Shown here piece after piece: positions 17,095 to 25,675 of a stretch of 62,751 bases of DNA. The translations under genes and the position numbers were made by a program. Every line of letters begins with the position of its first letter. Positions within the stretch are counted from its first letter, which is position 1. Origin of the DNA: Micromonospora okii (GTDB lineage: Bacteria > Actinomycetota > Actinomycetes > Mycobacteriales > Micromonosporaceae); assembly GCF_020884795.1 (NCBI RefSeq), contig NZ_BBZF01000026.1:1-62751 (forward strand), read 5' to 3'. The notes under the pieces are model-generated. The model was not told the DNA's origin and ran no database searches. It worked only from the letters and a program-made list of their open reading frames with translations.

Positions 17095-19214
17095 CAGTTG
17101 CCGGTGCGCGGGCCCGTGACGAGGCGCGCGACGGACTCGCTGGGCGGGACGAAGTCGCGCACCGGCTGGTCCCGCAGGGCCTCGTAGAGGGTTCGGCCGA
17201 CCACGTCCACCAGCCGGGCCTGGACCGTCTTGCCGACCGGCTCCCGGGGGTCGTCCGGGTTCGCCGCGATCGAGGCGACGGCGAGCTGCGGGGTGAAGGC
17301 GACCACCGTCTCCGCCCCGTTCCCCTCCGAGCTGCCGGTTTTGCCCGCCACCGGCCGGCCCAGCCGGGCGCGCAGCTCGGGGGCGGTGCCGCCGTCGCAG
17401 CGGCCGTACATCGACTGGTCGCCGACCGGGCAGCGGGCCACGTCGGCCGCGCCCCGGGCCACGTCCACGTCGAGCACCTGCCGGCAGTCGGGACGCCCGG
17501 CGGCGACCTCCCGCCCGTGCGCGTCGAGGATGCGCAGGACCGGCGTGGGCGCGCACCACATCCCCTCGGCCGCCACCGACGCGTACGCCCCGGCCAGGTC
17601 GAGCGGGGTGGTGGCGGCGACCCCCAGGGTGAACGGGCCCCACTCCCGCGCGCCGTGGCGGGCCATCCGGGCGTCGGAGTCGGCGCGCAGCCGGATGCCG
17701 AGCCGCTGCGCCATCTCCACCACCCGGTCCGCGCCGACGCGCTCGGTCAGCCAGGCGAAGTAGGTGTTCACCGACCGGCCGAACCCGTCCCACATCGTCC
17801 GGTAGCCGTCCATCCAGGCCGGGTCGGCGTTGGCCGGGCACCACCGGCCGCCGCAGTCGGCGGAGCCGCCGGTGACCGGGTAGCGGGTGAGGACGCGGGC
17901 GGGGGCGGCGAAGCCGGTGTCCAGCGGCAGCCCGGCCTCCAGCGCGGCGAGCACGGCGAAGATCTTGAACGTGGAGCCGGCCTGGTAGCCGTCGATCGTC
18001 CCGCCCCCGGCGACGAGCTGGTTGACGGTGTTCGGGCGGTTCCCCGCGCCCGGCGGGTTGGCGGCCACGCTGTAGTTGCGGTTCACGGCCAGGGCCAGGA
18101 CCCGCCCGGTGCCGGGCTGGACGACCGCGGTCGGCGCCGCGCCGGCGTCGTCGACGCGGTAGACCTGGGCGACCTGCTCGGTGACGGTCCGCTGCACGGC
18201 CGGGTCCAACGTGGAGACGATCCGGAAGCCGCCCCGGCGCAGCGTGCGCTGTCGCTCTTCGGCGGAGGCGCCGAAGGCCGGCTGCTCGGACCACCAGCGG
18301 GTGAACCAGTCGCAGAAGAAGCCCCAGTCGTTGTGCTCCTCCGACACCGCCGTGCAGTCGTTGGGCGTGGCGTCGGGCCGCAGCGTGAGCGGCTCGGCCT
18401 TCGCCGCGGCGGCCGCGTCGGGCGCCACCCGGCCGGTCTCGACCAGCCGGTCCAGCACGTACGCCCGGCGGGTCAGCGCCGCGTCGGCGTCGCCGTTGAT
18501 CGGGTCGTCGGTGTGCGGCGAGCGGACCAGCCCGGCGAGCAGGGCCGCCTCGGCGAGGGTGAGCTGCGCGGGCGACTTGGAGAAGTACCGCTTGCTGGCG
18601 GCCCCCACCCCGTACGCCCCGGCGCCGAAGTAGGCGATGTTGAGGTAGCCGGCGAGGATGTCGTCCTTGCTCATCTCCTGTTCCAGCGCCAGGGCGTACC
18701 GCATCTCCTTGATCTTGCGGGCGGCGGTGATCTCGGTGGCCTTGGCCCGCTGCTCCTCGGTCAGCGCCGGGTCGCTGGCGAGCACGTTGCGGACGTACTG
18801 CATGGTCAGCGTGGAGGCGCCCTGCCGGGGCCCATCGCCGCCGCTGTTGGCGGTGAACGCCCGGACCACGGCCCGCGCGTCGACGCCCCGGTGCTGGTAG
18901 AAGCGGTCGTCCTCGGCGGCGACGACGGCCTCGCGCATCATCGGCGCCACCCCGGACAGCGGCACGTCCACCCGGTCCTCGGTGTAGAACGAGGTGATCG
19001 GGGTGGTGCCGTCGTTGGCGTAGAGGGTGGAGCGCTGCGCCGTGGGTGGCCTGCGCAGCGACTCGGGCAGCCCCGACCAGGGCTCGGTGAGCCCCCGGAC
19101 GCCGATCCCGAAGACCAGGGCGGCCGGCAGGGCGGCAACCGCGAGCGCCAGCCCGGCGAGCACGCCGGCTATCGCGACGGTCATCAGCTTGTGGAGACGA
19201 CGGGCCCGGATCAT
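17094..19214 (-). CDS. class A penicillin-binding protein (transglycosylase/transpeptidase)
   Basis: The product is 706 aa: short basic tail, transmembrane anchor (about 11-38), GT51 glycosyltransferase domain (about 75-250) and transpeptidase domain (about 340-640). GT51 motifs EDDRFYQHRGVD and QGASTLTMQYVRN are present. The transpeptidase has SxxK as STFK, SxN as SVNTYF and KTG as KTGSSEG, so both activities look intact. It polymerises lipid II and crosslinks peptidoglycan outside the membrane. ATG 19214 has a strong site (GAGGAG, 5 nt). With the LCP gene and murA it adds to a cell-wall theme in this part of the window. Confidence 0.93.
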   Translation of the reverse strand: MIRARRLHKLMTVAIAGVLAGLALAVAALPAALVFGIGVRGLTEPWSGLPESLRRPPTAQRSTLYANDGTTPITSFYTEDRVDVPLSGVAPMMREAVVAAEDDRFYQHRGVDARAVVRAFTANSGGDGPRQGASTLTMQYVRNVLASDPALTEEQRAKATEITAARKIKEMRYALALEQEMSKDDILAGYLNIAYFGAGAYGVGAASKRYFSKSPAQLTLAEAALLAGLVRSPHTDDPINGDADAALTRRAYVLDRLVETGRVAPDAAAAAKAEPLTLRPDATPNDCTAVSEEHNDWGFFCDWFTRWWSEQPAFGASAEERQRTLRRGGFRIVSTLDPAVQRTVTEQVAQVYRVDDAGAAPTAVVQPGTGRVLALAVNRNYSVAANPPGAGNRPNTVNQLVAGGGTIDGYQAGSTFKIFAVLAALEAGLPLDTGFAAPARVLTRYPVTGGSADCGGRWCPANADPAWMDGYRTMWDGFGRSVNTYFAWLTERVGADRVVEMAQRLGIRLRADSDARMARHGAREWGPFTLGVAATTPLDLAGAYASVAAEGMWCAPTPVLRILDAHGREVAAGRPDCRQVLDVDVARGAADVARCPVGDQSMYGRCDGGTAPELRARLGRPVAGKTGSSEGNGAETVVAFTPQLAVASIAANPDDPREPVGKTVQARLVDVVGRTLYEALRDQPVRDFVPPSESVARLVTGPRTGN

Positions 19215-19378
19215 CAGCTCTCCTCGCAGGAGCCGGTCAGTGCGGACCCGTTCAGAATGGCCCGGGGGCCGGTGGGCCCCGCCGGGTTTCCCCGAAGGGG
19301 GACGAATTTCGCGAGAAAGACACGCGACGCGCCGCCGGACACGCGGTGGCCGGAGCGCCCGAACCGGGCCCCGCCGTC

Positions 19379-19492
19379 GGAGCCGCCGGCTCACGGCGAC
19401 CGGCGGCATCCGCCCGGAGCGGCCGGGTCACGGCGCCCGGCGGTATCCACCCCTCGGAGCCGCCGGGTCACGGCGGCCGGCGATCCTCGCCC
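19379..19492. repeat. three tandem 37-40 bp GC-rich repeats
   Basis: The 302-bp gap between the PBP start (19214) and the phosphatase stop (19517) holds no gene. Its phosphatase-proximal part contains three tandem units starting at 19379, 19416 and 19456, each opening GGAGC(C/G)GCCGG(C/G)TCACGGCG and ending near ATCC(A/G/T)CCC. The units differ by a few bases. The remainder holds the PBP ribosome site and presumably its promoter. Confidence 0.7.
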
Positions 19493-19516
19493 GGCGCGAC
19501 GTCGGCGGCGCTGGCG

Positions 19517-20128
19517 TCAGGGCAGCAGGGCGGCGGACAGCGGCTCGACGGTCTCCTCGATCTCGTCGGCGACCCGGCTGAAGCACTGGTCGCCGCGCCC
19601 CCACGGGTCGTCGAGGTCGTCGCCGGGCAGCGCGGACGCCCCCTGCCGGGCAGCGTGCGCGGCGGCCACCAGGGCCACCCCCCGCGCGTACACCGCGTCC
19701 GGGGCGGCCTCGGCCGGCGGCAGGCCGGCGGCGTCCACGGCGGCGAGGAGCCGGCCGAACTCGCCGAGCACGAACGTGCGGGCGGCGGCGTCGGGGCGCA
19801 GCGCCACCACGTACTCCTGCTGGTCGGCGGTGGCCGTGAGCACCAGGTCGGCGGCGTCGATGAGGTCGGAGCGCAGCTTCCGGGCGGCGAAGCCGTCGAC
19901 GTCGCCGCCCCGGGACACCACCTGGCGGGCGGCCGGCGGGTTCATCTCCTCGCCCGCGTGCCAGCCGCCGGTGCCGGCGCTGTGGCTGTGCAGCAGCGCG
20001 TCCGCGCCGGCCGCGTCGACGCCGCGCCGCGCCAGCCGCTCGCGGACGGCCAGCGCCAGCAGCCGCTCCGCCATCGGCGAGCGGCAGATGTTGCCCATGC
20101 AGACGTGCAGGACGGTGAACGGCGGCAC
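19517..20128 (-). CDS. low-molecular-weight protein-tyrosine-phosphatase-like protein
   Basis: The product is 203 aa. The active-site loop CMGNICRS (C-x5-R-S) lies near residues 11-18 and the general-acid DPWG loop near residue 180, both as required. At 203 aa it is longer than the usual 150-160 aa, with an insertion between the P-loop and the acid loop. These enzymes dephosphorylate tyrosines, often in polymer or cell-wall control, or act on arginine phosphate. The GTG at 20128 follows the Sua5 stop by 1 nt (TGAGGTG), so it is translated by coupling to the gene before it. Confidence 0.85.
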   Translation of the reverse strand: MPPFTVLHVCMGNICRSPMAERLLALAVRERLARRGVDAAGADALLHSHSAGTGGWHAGEEMNPPAARQVVSRGGDVDGFAARKLRSDLIDAADLVLTATADQQEYVVALRPDAAARTFVLGEFGRLLAAVDAAGLPPAEAAPDAVYARGVALVAAAHAARQGASALPGDDLDDPWGRGDQCFSRVADEIEETVEPLSAALLP

Positions 20129-20129
20129 C

Positions 20130-20774
20130 TCAGCCCACCCGGCTCTCGACGATCTCCGGCACCACGTCCCGGAGCTTCTCCAACGGGATCGCGCCGCCGC
20201 GCAGCAGCTTCGGCACGTCACCGGTGAGGTCGACGATGGTGCTCGGCACCGGGTCGGGGCAGGGGCCCGCCTCCAGGTACGTCCGGACGGCGTACCCGAG
20301 CTGGTCCCGCGCCACCTCGGCGGTGACCGCCGCCGGCTGGCCGGCCTTCGCGGCCGACGCCACCGCCATCGGGCCGGTCTCCCGCAGCACCTCCAGGGCC
20401 ACCGGGTGCAGCGGCATCCGCACGGCCACGGTGCCGCTGTCGTCGCCGAGATCCCACGACAGGCTCGGCGAGTGCTCCACGATGATGGTGAGCGCGCCCG
20501 GCCAGAACGCCTCGACCAGGTCGCGGGCCGCCTGGGGCAGCGTGAAGACGAGGCCGTCGAGGGTGTGCCGGGAGCCGATCAGCACCGGCGGGGCCTGCCG
20601 CGTGCCGCCCTTGGCGTCCGAGAGGGCCTTCACCGCGTACGGGGTGAAGGCGTCCGCGCCCACCCCGTAGACCGTGTCGGTCGGCAGGACGACCAGTTCG
20701 CCGTTCTTGATCGCCTCGATGGCAGCGGCGATGCCGCGGTCCCGGTCGGCGGGCGACCGGCAGTCGTAGAGCAT
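20130..20774 (-). CDS. L-threonylcarbamoyladenylate synthase (Sua5/YciO/YrdC family)
   Basis: The product is 214 aa. It makes threonylcarbamoyl-AMP from threonine, bicarbonate and ATP, the first step of t6A tRNA modification. Family motifs are NGELVVLPTDTVYGVGADAF (residues 24-43), the K-x-R-like region with DAKGGTRQAPPVLIG, FWPGALTIIVE and VAVRMPLHP. The C-terminal Sua5 extension of longer homologues is absent. ATG 20774 shares its A with the TGA of prmC, and prmC-Sua5 adjacency is conserved across actinobacteria. Confidence 0.95.
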   Translation of the reverse strand: MLYDCRSPADRDRGIAAAIEAIKNGELVVLPTDTVYGVGADAFTPYAVKALSDAKGGTRQAPPVLIGSRHTLDGLVFTLPQAARDLVEAFWPGALTIIVEHSPSLSWDLGDDSGTVAVRMPLHPVALEVLRETGPMAVASAAKAGQPAAVTAEVARDQLGYAVRTYLEAGPCPDPVPSTIVDLTGDVPKLLRGGAIPLEKLRDVVPEIVESRVG

Positions 20775-21832
20775 CACGAGAAGCCAGTCTGCCACGCCCC
20801 GGCCCCGGCGTCGTGCCCGGCGTGACGCAGGCCGGCCGGCCCGGACGCGGTACGGCGTCGGGCGGTGGCGAACCGGGGCCGCCCGGCGAGGTCCCGGTTC
20901 TCCTCGACCGCCTCGTACCGACCGTCGGCGCGCAGCAGCGCGGGCACCGCCGCGCCGTGCGTGTCGTCGTGCTCGACGCCCAGCACGCCGCCGGGGCGCA
21001 GCAGCTCCGCGGCCCGCGCGAGCACCGGCCGGATCACGTCCAGCCCGTCCGCACCGCCGAAGACCGCCTCGTCCGGGTCGTGCGCCGCCACCTCCGGGGG
21101 GACGGCCACGGCGCGCGGCACGTACGGCGGGTTGCACAGCAGCACGTCCACCCGCCCGACCAGCTCGGGCAGCAGGCCCGGATCGGTGACGTCGGCGACC
21201 ACCACCTCGACCGGCCGGTCCCCGGCGACGGCCCGGTCGGCGGCGTTGCGCCGCAGCCACGCCAACGCGGTCGGGGACCGCTCCACGGCCACCACCCGGG
21301 CACCGGGCACCTCCTGCGCGACCGCGAGCGCGATCGCCCCCGACCCGCTGCACAGGTCGACGACCAGCGGCCCGTCGACCCCGCCGCGCTCCCCCGCGTC
21401 CCCGTCGCGCTCCCCGCCAGCCCTGTCCCGTTCCCCGCCGGTCCCGCCCCGTTCCGCCGACCGGCGGGACCGGGCCCGGTCGACGCCCCAGCCGGCGAGC
21501 AGCTCGGTCTCCGGCCGGGGCACGAAGACCCCCGGGCCGACCGCCAGCTCCAGGTACCGGAAGCCGGCGCTGCCGGTGAGGTGCTGCAACGGTTCCCGGG
21601 CCGCGCGGCGGGCGACCAGGGCGTCGTACCGGTCGAGCTCTCCGGGGGCGAGGCCGTCGGCCAGCGCCAGCCGCCCCCGGGGTACGCCCAGCACGTGGGC
21701 GGCGAGCAGCTCCGCCTCGGCGCGGGGCGCCTCGATCCCCGCCTCGGCGAGCACCCGGACGGCCCGCGCGATCGCGACGGCGGGCCGAAGCCGTTCCGAC
21801 CCTTCGGACGGGTGTTGCGAAAGGAAGGTCAC
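20774..21832 (-). CDS. prmC: peptide chain release factor N5-glutamine methyltransferase
   Basis: PrmC methylates the Gln of the GGQ motif in release factors. The product is about 352 aa. The N-terminal helical domain (GIEAPRAEAELLAAHVLGVPRG, PLQHLTGSAGFRYLEL) is followed by the SAM-binding VVDLCSGSGAIALAVA and the catalytic CNPPYVP. Between them lies a 35-residue insertion rich in Gly, Arg, Glu and Asp, and the C-terminus has an extra tail of about 25 residues after PRFATARR. The start is GTG 21832; no ribosome site is seen and a CATGAT six bases upstream suggests a leaderless transcript. Its substrate prfA is the next housekeeping gene upstream, beyond the GGDEF gene. Confidence 0.9.
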   Translation of the reverse strand: MTFLSQHPSEGSERLRPAVAIARAVRVLAEAGIEAPRAEAELLAAHVLGVPRGRLALADGLAPGELDRYDALVARRAAREPLQHLTGSAGFRYLELAVGPGVFVPRPETELLAGWGVDRARSRRSAERGGTGGERDRAGGERDGDAGERGGVDGPLVVDLCSGSGAIALAVAQEVPGARVVAVERSPTALAWLRRNAADRAVAGDRPVEVVVADVTDPGLLPELVGRVDVLLCNPPYVPRAVAVPPEVAAHDPDEAVFGGADGLDVIRPVLARAAELLRPGGVLGVEHDDTHGAAVPALLRADGRYEAVEENRDLAGRPRFATARRRTASGPAGLRHAGHDAGAGAWQTGFS

Positions 21833-21875
21833 GTCATAATCATGAAGCGTCGCGGGCCGCGCCACGAGCTGGTGC

Positions 21876-21900
21876 GTCGGTGCGCACACCGACAGGAGGT
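21876..21900 (+). promoter_or_regulatory. inverted repeat abutting the ribosome site of the GGDEF gene
   Basis: GTCGGTG (21876-21882) and CACCGAC (21887-21893) flank CGCA, and AGGAGGT starts at the next base (21894). The 73-bp divergent spacer between prmC and the GGDEF gene has no other structure. The repeat could be an operator or an RNA hairpin that limits ribosome access. Confidence 0.45.
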
Positions 21901-21905
21901 CTCGG

Positions 21906-23462
21906 GTGGGGTGGCTCGACCGGGTCAACGACCAGGTTGACGCCCTCACGCGGGCCCGCGTCTTGCAGGAGGTGAGTCGCTCCGCCGAGGCGACCGTGCT
22001 CCTCGACGGGGTGATCCGCACCACCACCGACCCGTACGCGAGGGTCGACGCGCTGGTCCAGCGCCTCTCCGCGTTGATCAATCTCGGTCGCACGGCCGAG
22101 TTCACCCGGGCGATCGAGGAGGCGTCGGCCGCCGTCCGTGACCTCGCGGAGCCGTACCCGCACGGGCACCTCAACGCGCTGGCCGCGCTCGCCGCCCACC
22201 ACCAGGGCGCGCTCGACCGGTGCGTCACCCACCTGGTCAAGGCCGCCCGCGCGCTCGGCGCGGTGCACGACCCCGACCGGGACACCGCGTGGGGCTGGTA
22301 CGACCTGGCGATGGCCTACTCCTACCTCAGCTTCCACGGCTACGCCCTCGGCGCGATCGAGCGCGCCCGCCAGCTCGGGGTGGCCGCCGGCATCCCCGAG
22401 GAGACCTTCGCCGCCCCCGGCATCCGGCTGCGCAACGCCGTGGCCCTCGACCACAACGGCGACAGCGACGGCTGCCTGCGGGTGCTGCGCGACGTCGCCA
22501 CCGACCTGGACCGGTTCCTGCGCGGCGGGCAGACCACGGGGCTGCGGCCGAGCTGCCTGGTCGCGTACGGCTACGCCGCCGCCCGCCGCGCCATCCTCGG
22601 CGACCGGGTGGAGACCGGCACCGGCGCCGACGCGGACCCGGTCCGGCTGCTCGGCCACCCGGGGGACAGCGCGCGGGCCCGCGACATGCAGCAGCTCGGC
22701 CAGGTCTGCCTGGCCATCGCGGCCGGCAACCCGATCGAGGCCGTCACCCGGCTCGACGCCGCCCGGGTCTCCCACGAGACCCTCGGCGCGGCCGAGCCGG
22801 CCCGGCTGCGCAGCATCGCCTACGGCCAGGCCGGTGACCACGCGTCGGCGCACCGGGCCGACCGGCACGCGTTCCGGCTCGCCGCGCAGCGCAACGACCG
22901 GCTGCGCGACGTCTACATCGACGGCATCGCCGCCCGGATCGACCACGAGGAGGTGCGCCGCGAGGCGGCCCGGTTCGAGGGCGAGGCGCTCACCGACCCG
23001 CTGACCGGCCTGCCCAACCGCCGCCGGCTGGAACGCTACATCGCCGCCCTGGTGGCCGGCGGCGAGAAGGCGGTGATCGGCGTGTGCGACCTGGACGGCT
23101 TCAAGGCCGTGAACACCCGCCACGGCCACCACTCGGGCGACCTGGTCCTCCAGCGCATCGCCGGGGTGATCAACCGGGTGATGCGCCGGGGCGACTTCGT
23201 GGCCCGCTACGGCGGCGACGAGTTCGTGGTGGTGCTCCCCGATGCCGGGATGGACGAGGCCGCCGAGGTGTCCCGCCGGATCGAGGCGGCGATCCGCACC
23301 GAGGACTGGGAGGCCCTGGTGCCCGGCACCCCGGTCGGCGTGAGCATCGGCTTCGCCGAGGTCAACGGCGCTGGCCCGGGCCGGCGCGACGCGCTCGGCG
23401 CGGCGTTCGAGATCGCCGACCGGGAGATGCTCGCCAACAAGGCCCGCGCCCGCGCCTCCTGA
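21906..23462 (+). CDS. diguanylate cyclase (GGDEF) with N-terminal TPR-like sensor region
   Basis: The product is 518 aa. Residues 1-350 are all-helical with Ala/Leu-rich repeats resembling TPRs; no signal peptide or membrane helix is seen. The GGDEF domain spans about 355-518, starting DPLTGLPNRRRLERY; the active site is intact as YGGDEFVVV and the product-inhibition I-site is present as RRGD five residues ahead of it. It should make c-di-GMP from two GTP and be feedback-inhibited. The GTG start has AGGAGG upstream. It lies between prmC and prfA, which are neighbours in most actinobacteria, so it is an insertion into that pair. Confidence 0.92.
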   Translation: MGWLDRVNDQVDALTRARVLQEVSRSAEATVLLDGVIRTTTDPYARVDALVQRLSALINLGRTAEFTRAIEEASAAVRDLAEPYPHGHLNALAALAAHHQGALDRCVTHLVKAARALGAVHDPDRDTAWGWYDLAMAYSYLSFHGYALGAIERARQLGVAAGIPEETFAAPGIRLRNAVALDHNGDSDGCLRVLRDVATDLDRFLRGGQTTGLRPSCLVAYGYAAARRAILGDRVETGTGADADPVRLLGHPGDSARARDMQQLGQVCLAIAAGNPIEAVTRLDAARVSHETLGAAEPARLRSIAYGQAGDHASAHRADRHAFRLAAQRNDRLRDVYIDGIAARIDHEEVRREAARFEGEALTDPLTGLPNRRRLERYIAALVAGGEKAVIGVCDLDGFKAVNTRHGHHSGDLVLQRIAGVINRVMRRGDFVARYGGDEFVVVLPDAGMDEAAEVSRRIEAAIRTEDWEALVPGTPVGVSIGFAEVNGAGPGRRDALGAAFEIADREMLANKARARAS

Positions 23463-23574
23463 CGGGCCGGACCGGGGCTGTTCGGCCGGCGGGCTCCCCG
23501 CTCGGCGGACCTCCCCCGGCCCGGCGGGCGCGCCTGCCCGGCCCGACGGCCTTCCGGGCCGCGCCCTTCTCGGC

Positions 23575-24663
23575 TCAGCGGCGGGTCAGCTCGGTGTCGC
23601 CGGCCAGCCGGGCGGCGCGGTCGGCCTCGGCGAGGGCGTCCAGCACGCCGTCCAGCTCCCCGGCGAGGGCCAGGTCCAGGTTGTACGCGGTGTAGCCGAT
23701 CCGGTGGTCGGTGATCCGGTTCTGCGGGAAGTTGTACGTGCGGATGCGCTCCGAGCGGTCCACCGTGCGCACCTGCGCCTTGCGGGCGTCCGAGGCGGCG
23801 GCGTCGGCCTGCTCCTGGGCGGCGGCCAGCAGCCGCGCCCGCAGGATGCGCATCGCCTGCTCCCGGTTCTGGAGCTGGGACTTCTCGTTCTGGCAGGAGA
23901 CGACGATCCCCGTCGGCACGTGGGTGATCCGGACCGCCGAGTCGGTGGTGTTAACCGACTGCCCGCCCGGCCCCGACGAGCGGAACACGTCGATCCGCAG
24001 CTCGTTCGGGTCGATGGTGACGTCCACGTCCTCGGCCTCGGGCAGCACCAGCACCCCGGCGGCGCTGGTGTGGATGCGCCCCTGCGACTCGGTGACCGGG
24101 ACGCGCTGCACCCGGTGCACCCCGCCCTCCCACTTCAGCCGCGACCACACGCCGTTGCCGCCCTCGGGGACGCCCTTGGTCTTGATCGCCAGCGAGACGT
24201 CCTTGACCCCGCCCAGGTCCGAGTCCTGCGCGTCGATGACCTCGGTGAGCCAGCCGCGCCGCTCGGCGTACCGGGTGTACATCCGCAGCAGGTCGCCGGC
24301 GAACAGGGCGGACTCCTCGCCGCCCTCGCCGGCCTTGATCTCGACGATCACGTCCTTGGCGTCGTGCGGGTCGCGCGGGATCAGCAGCTCCGCGAGGCGC
24401 TCCTCCAGCGCGGGCAGCCCCGCCGCGATCGACTCCGCCTCGGCGGCGAAGGACGCGTCCTCGGCGGCCAGCTCCCGCGCGGCGACCAGGTCGGCGCGGG
24501 CCTGCTCCAGCTCGCCGGCCGCCTTGTGCAGCGGCACCAGCTCGGCGTAGCGGCGACCGACCCGCCGGGCGGTGTTCTGGTCGGCGTGGATGGCCGGGTC
24601 GGCGAGGCGCTTCTCCAGCCCGGCGTACTCGTCGAGGAGGGCGGCCAGCCGTTCGCTGCTCAT
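23575..24663 (-). CDS. prfA: peptide chain release factor 1
   Basis: The product is 362 aa, full length. RF1 reads UAA and UAG; the tripeptide anticodon is PVT in VPVTESQGRIHTS, and the GGQ motif in SSGPGGQSVNTTDSAVRITH triggers peptide release. PrmC, encoded 1.7 kb downstream on the same strand, would methylate this Gln. It is separated from rpmE by a strong terminator, so it must have its own promoter within 24664-24738. Confidence 0.97.
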   Translation of the reverse strand: MSSERLAALLDEYAGLEKRLADPAIHADQNTARRVGRRYAELVPLHKAAGELEQARADLVAARELAAEDASFAAEAESIAAGLPALEERLAELLIPRDPHDAKDVIVEIKAGEGGEESALFAGDLLRMYTRYAERRGWLTEVIDAQDSDLGGVKDVSLAIKTKGVPEGGNGVWSRLKWEGGVHRVQRVPVTESQGRIHTSAAGVLVLPEAEDVDVTIDPNELRIDVFRSSGPGGQSVNTTDSAVRITHVPTGIVVSCQNEKSQLQNREQAMRILRARLLAAAQEQADAAASDARKAQVRTVDRSERIRTYNFPQNRITDHRIGYTAYNLDLALAGELDGVLDALAEADRAARLAGDTELTRR

Positions 24664-24738
24664 GCTCGGGTGCTCCTTCGACGACGGCGAGGACCGGCCG
24701 GGACGGGCGGCCGGGGGGTAAAGAGGGCGATACGGACA

Positions 24739-24773
24739 GCGCCCGCGCCCGGCACGAAGCCGGGCGCGGGCGC
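24739..24773 (-). terminator. terminator after rpmE
   Basis: Perfect 15-bp GC stem (GCGCCCGCGCCCGGC at 24739-24753 and its complement at 24759-24773) with loop ACGAA, 11 bp past the rpmE stop. One of the clearest terminators in the window. Confidence 0.85.
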
Positions 24774-24784
24774 CGAACGTGGAA

Positions 24785-25009
24785 CTACTTGGCCTTCTTG
24801 GCCTGAACCTTGGCGTACTTCTGCTGGAACTTGGCGACCCGGCCGGCCGTGTCGAGCACGCGCTGCTTGCCGGTGTAGAACGGGTGGCAGGCGCTGCAGG
24901 TCTCGACGCTGATGGAACCGCCCTTGGCGGTGCTGCGGGTCGTGAAGGTGTTGCCGCAGGAGCAGCGGACCTCGGTGGTCGTGTACTCCGGGTGGATGTT
25001 GGACTTCAT
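24785..25009 (-). CDS. rpmE: 50S ribosomal protein L31, zinc form
   Basis: The product is 74 aa. Four cysteines in CSCG and CSAC (C16, C18, C37, C40) form the zinc ribbon of the C+ paralogue, the form used under zinc-replete conditions. It lies on the 50S central protuberance. ATG 25009 has GAAGG 5 nt upstream and gives the family length. In the conserved gene order it should follow rho directly, but 10 kb of other genes lie between them here. Confidence 0.96.
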   Translation of the reverse strand: MKSNIHPEYTTTEVRCSCGNTFTTRSTAKGGSISVETCSACHPFYTGKQRVLDTAGRVAKFQQKYAKVQAKKAK

Positions 25010-25404
25010 GTCGCCTTCGGTCCTCTCGTGGGTGGTCGCCGGGTCGCCGTGCGGCACCGGCGCGGGATGCGCGCCGGGCTCGGGCGTGAACCGGAACCGG
25101 TGGCCGATTGACCAGTGTGCCATGGGCTTCCAGCGGCCCGTGAGGCAGGCCGCACGGCTGGTCCGGCTACGTCAACACACCGGCCCCCACCCGCATTCCC
25201 GCCCCGGCGGGCCGGACACCCACCCGGGCTCGCGGGACGGGTGTCCGGTCCGCCCTCACCGGGAACAGGGCGTACCGCAATGTCGCCGCGCGCTGCCGGC
25301 TCAACCGCACTGTGAATTTGTATTCGTCATGTACGCCTCCGTATATCGACCGTCGATAGTTTCTTCCTATCCGGATTCACCACCAACACGAAAGGCAGCG
25401 TCGA
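25010..25404. other. 395-bp intergenic region with a large inverted repeat
   Basis: No gene is seen. The region holds the rpmE promoter on its left. Near the middle, 15-base arms at 25207-25221 and 25239-25253 (core CCGGACACCC / GGGTGTCCGG, one G-T pair) flank a 17-nt spacer; this may be a terminator or an operator. The last 95 bases are clearly less GC-rich than the surroundings and hold the promoter of the small Cys-rich peptide. Confidence 0.6.
25318..25358 (+). promoter_or_regulatory. candidate promoter with overlapping palindrome for the Cys-rich peptide
   Basis: TTGTAT (25318-25323) and TATATC (25342-25347) are 18 bp apart. A perfect 7-1-7 palindrome, TATCGAC-C-GTCGATA, at 25344-25358 overlaps the -10, the position expected of an operator. 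The predicted leader is about 50 nt and ends in GAAAGG ahead of the peptide start. Confidence 0.45.
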
Positions 25405-25614
25405 ATGCGACTGTTCACCGAGCTCAGCGACCGGGCCATGCGCCTGCTCAGCCCCCGGATCACCGCGGACGCGGCGACGGCCTACGCCTGCCGCTACCTG
25501 GGGACGACCTGCGACCCGTGCGGGACCCTCTGGCTCGACGAGGTCGTCGAGCACTACAACTGCGAGGGCAGGTCCCAGACCATCAGGAAGGGCTGCAGCA
25601 CCTGCGCCGGCTGA
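25405..25614 (+). CDS. small six-cysteine peptide, candidate precursor of an exported disulfide-rich peptide
   Basis: The product is 69 aa. Residues 1-26 form an amphipathic leader (MRLFTELSDRAMRLLSPRI) ending near ADAATA, an Ala-x-Ala-like site. The rest carries six Cys: C29, C36, C39, C53, C64 and C67, enough for three disulfides. The leader has no hydrophobic core, so it is not a plain Sec signal. GAAAGG lies 8 nt before the ATG. Two AGG codons occur, rare in this genome. A strong terminator follows. The convergent operon encodes an S26 peptidase, MauE, a thioredoxin-like protein and an ABC exporter, which fits processing, oxidation and export of this peptide. I do not recognise it as a known family; bacteriocin or signal is inference. 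Confidence 0.7.
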   Translation: MRLFTELSDRAMRLLSPRITADAATAYACRYLGTTCDPCGTLWLDEVVEHYNCEGRSQTIRKGCSTCAG

Positions 25615-25627
25615 TCCGACAGGCACG

Positions 25628-25660
25628 GCGGGGCCTCACCCCACGGGGGTGAGGCCCCGC
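25628..25660 (+). terminator. terminator after the Cys-rich peptide gene
   Basis: A perfect 15-bp stem (25628-25642 with 25646-25660; core GGGGCCTCACCCC) closed by the loop ACG, 13 bp past the peptide stop. It should make the peptide mRNA short and abundant and limit read-through into the SARP gene. Confidence 0.8.
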
Positions 25661-25675
25661 CTCACGTCCGCCACC

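Noticed and set aside
25405..25614. Sec signal peptide or lanthipeptide precursor for the six-Cys peptide
   Set aside because: There is no hydrophobic core for Sec, and no LanB/LanC/LanM or YcaO-type gene is nearby; the neighbours are oxidation and cleavage genes, so disulfides are the better reading.
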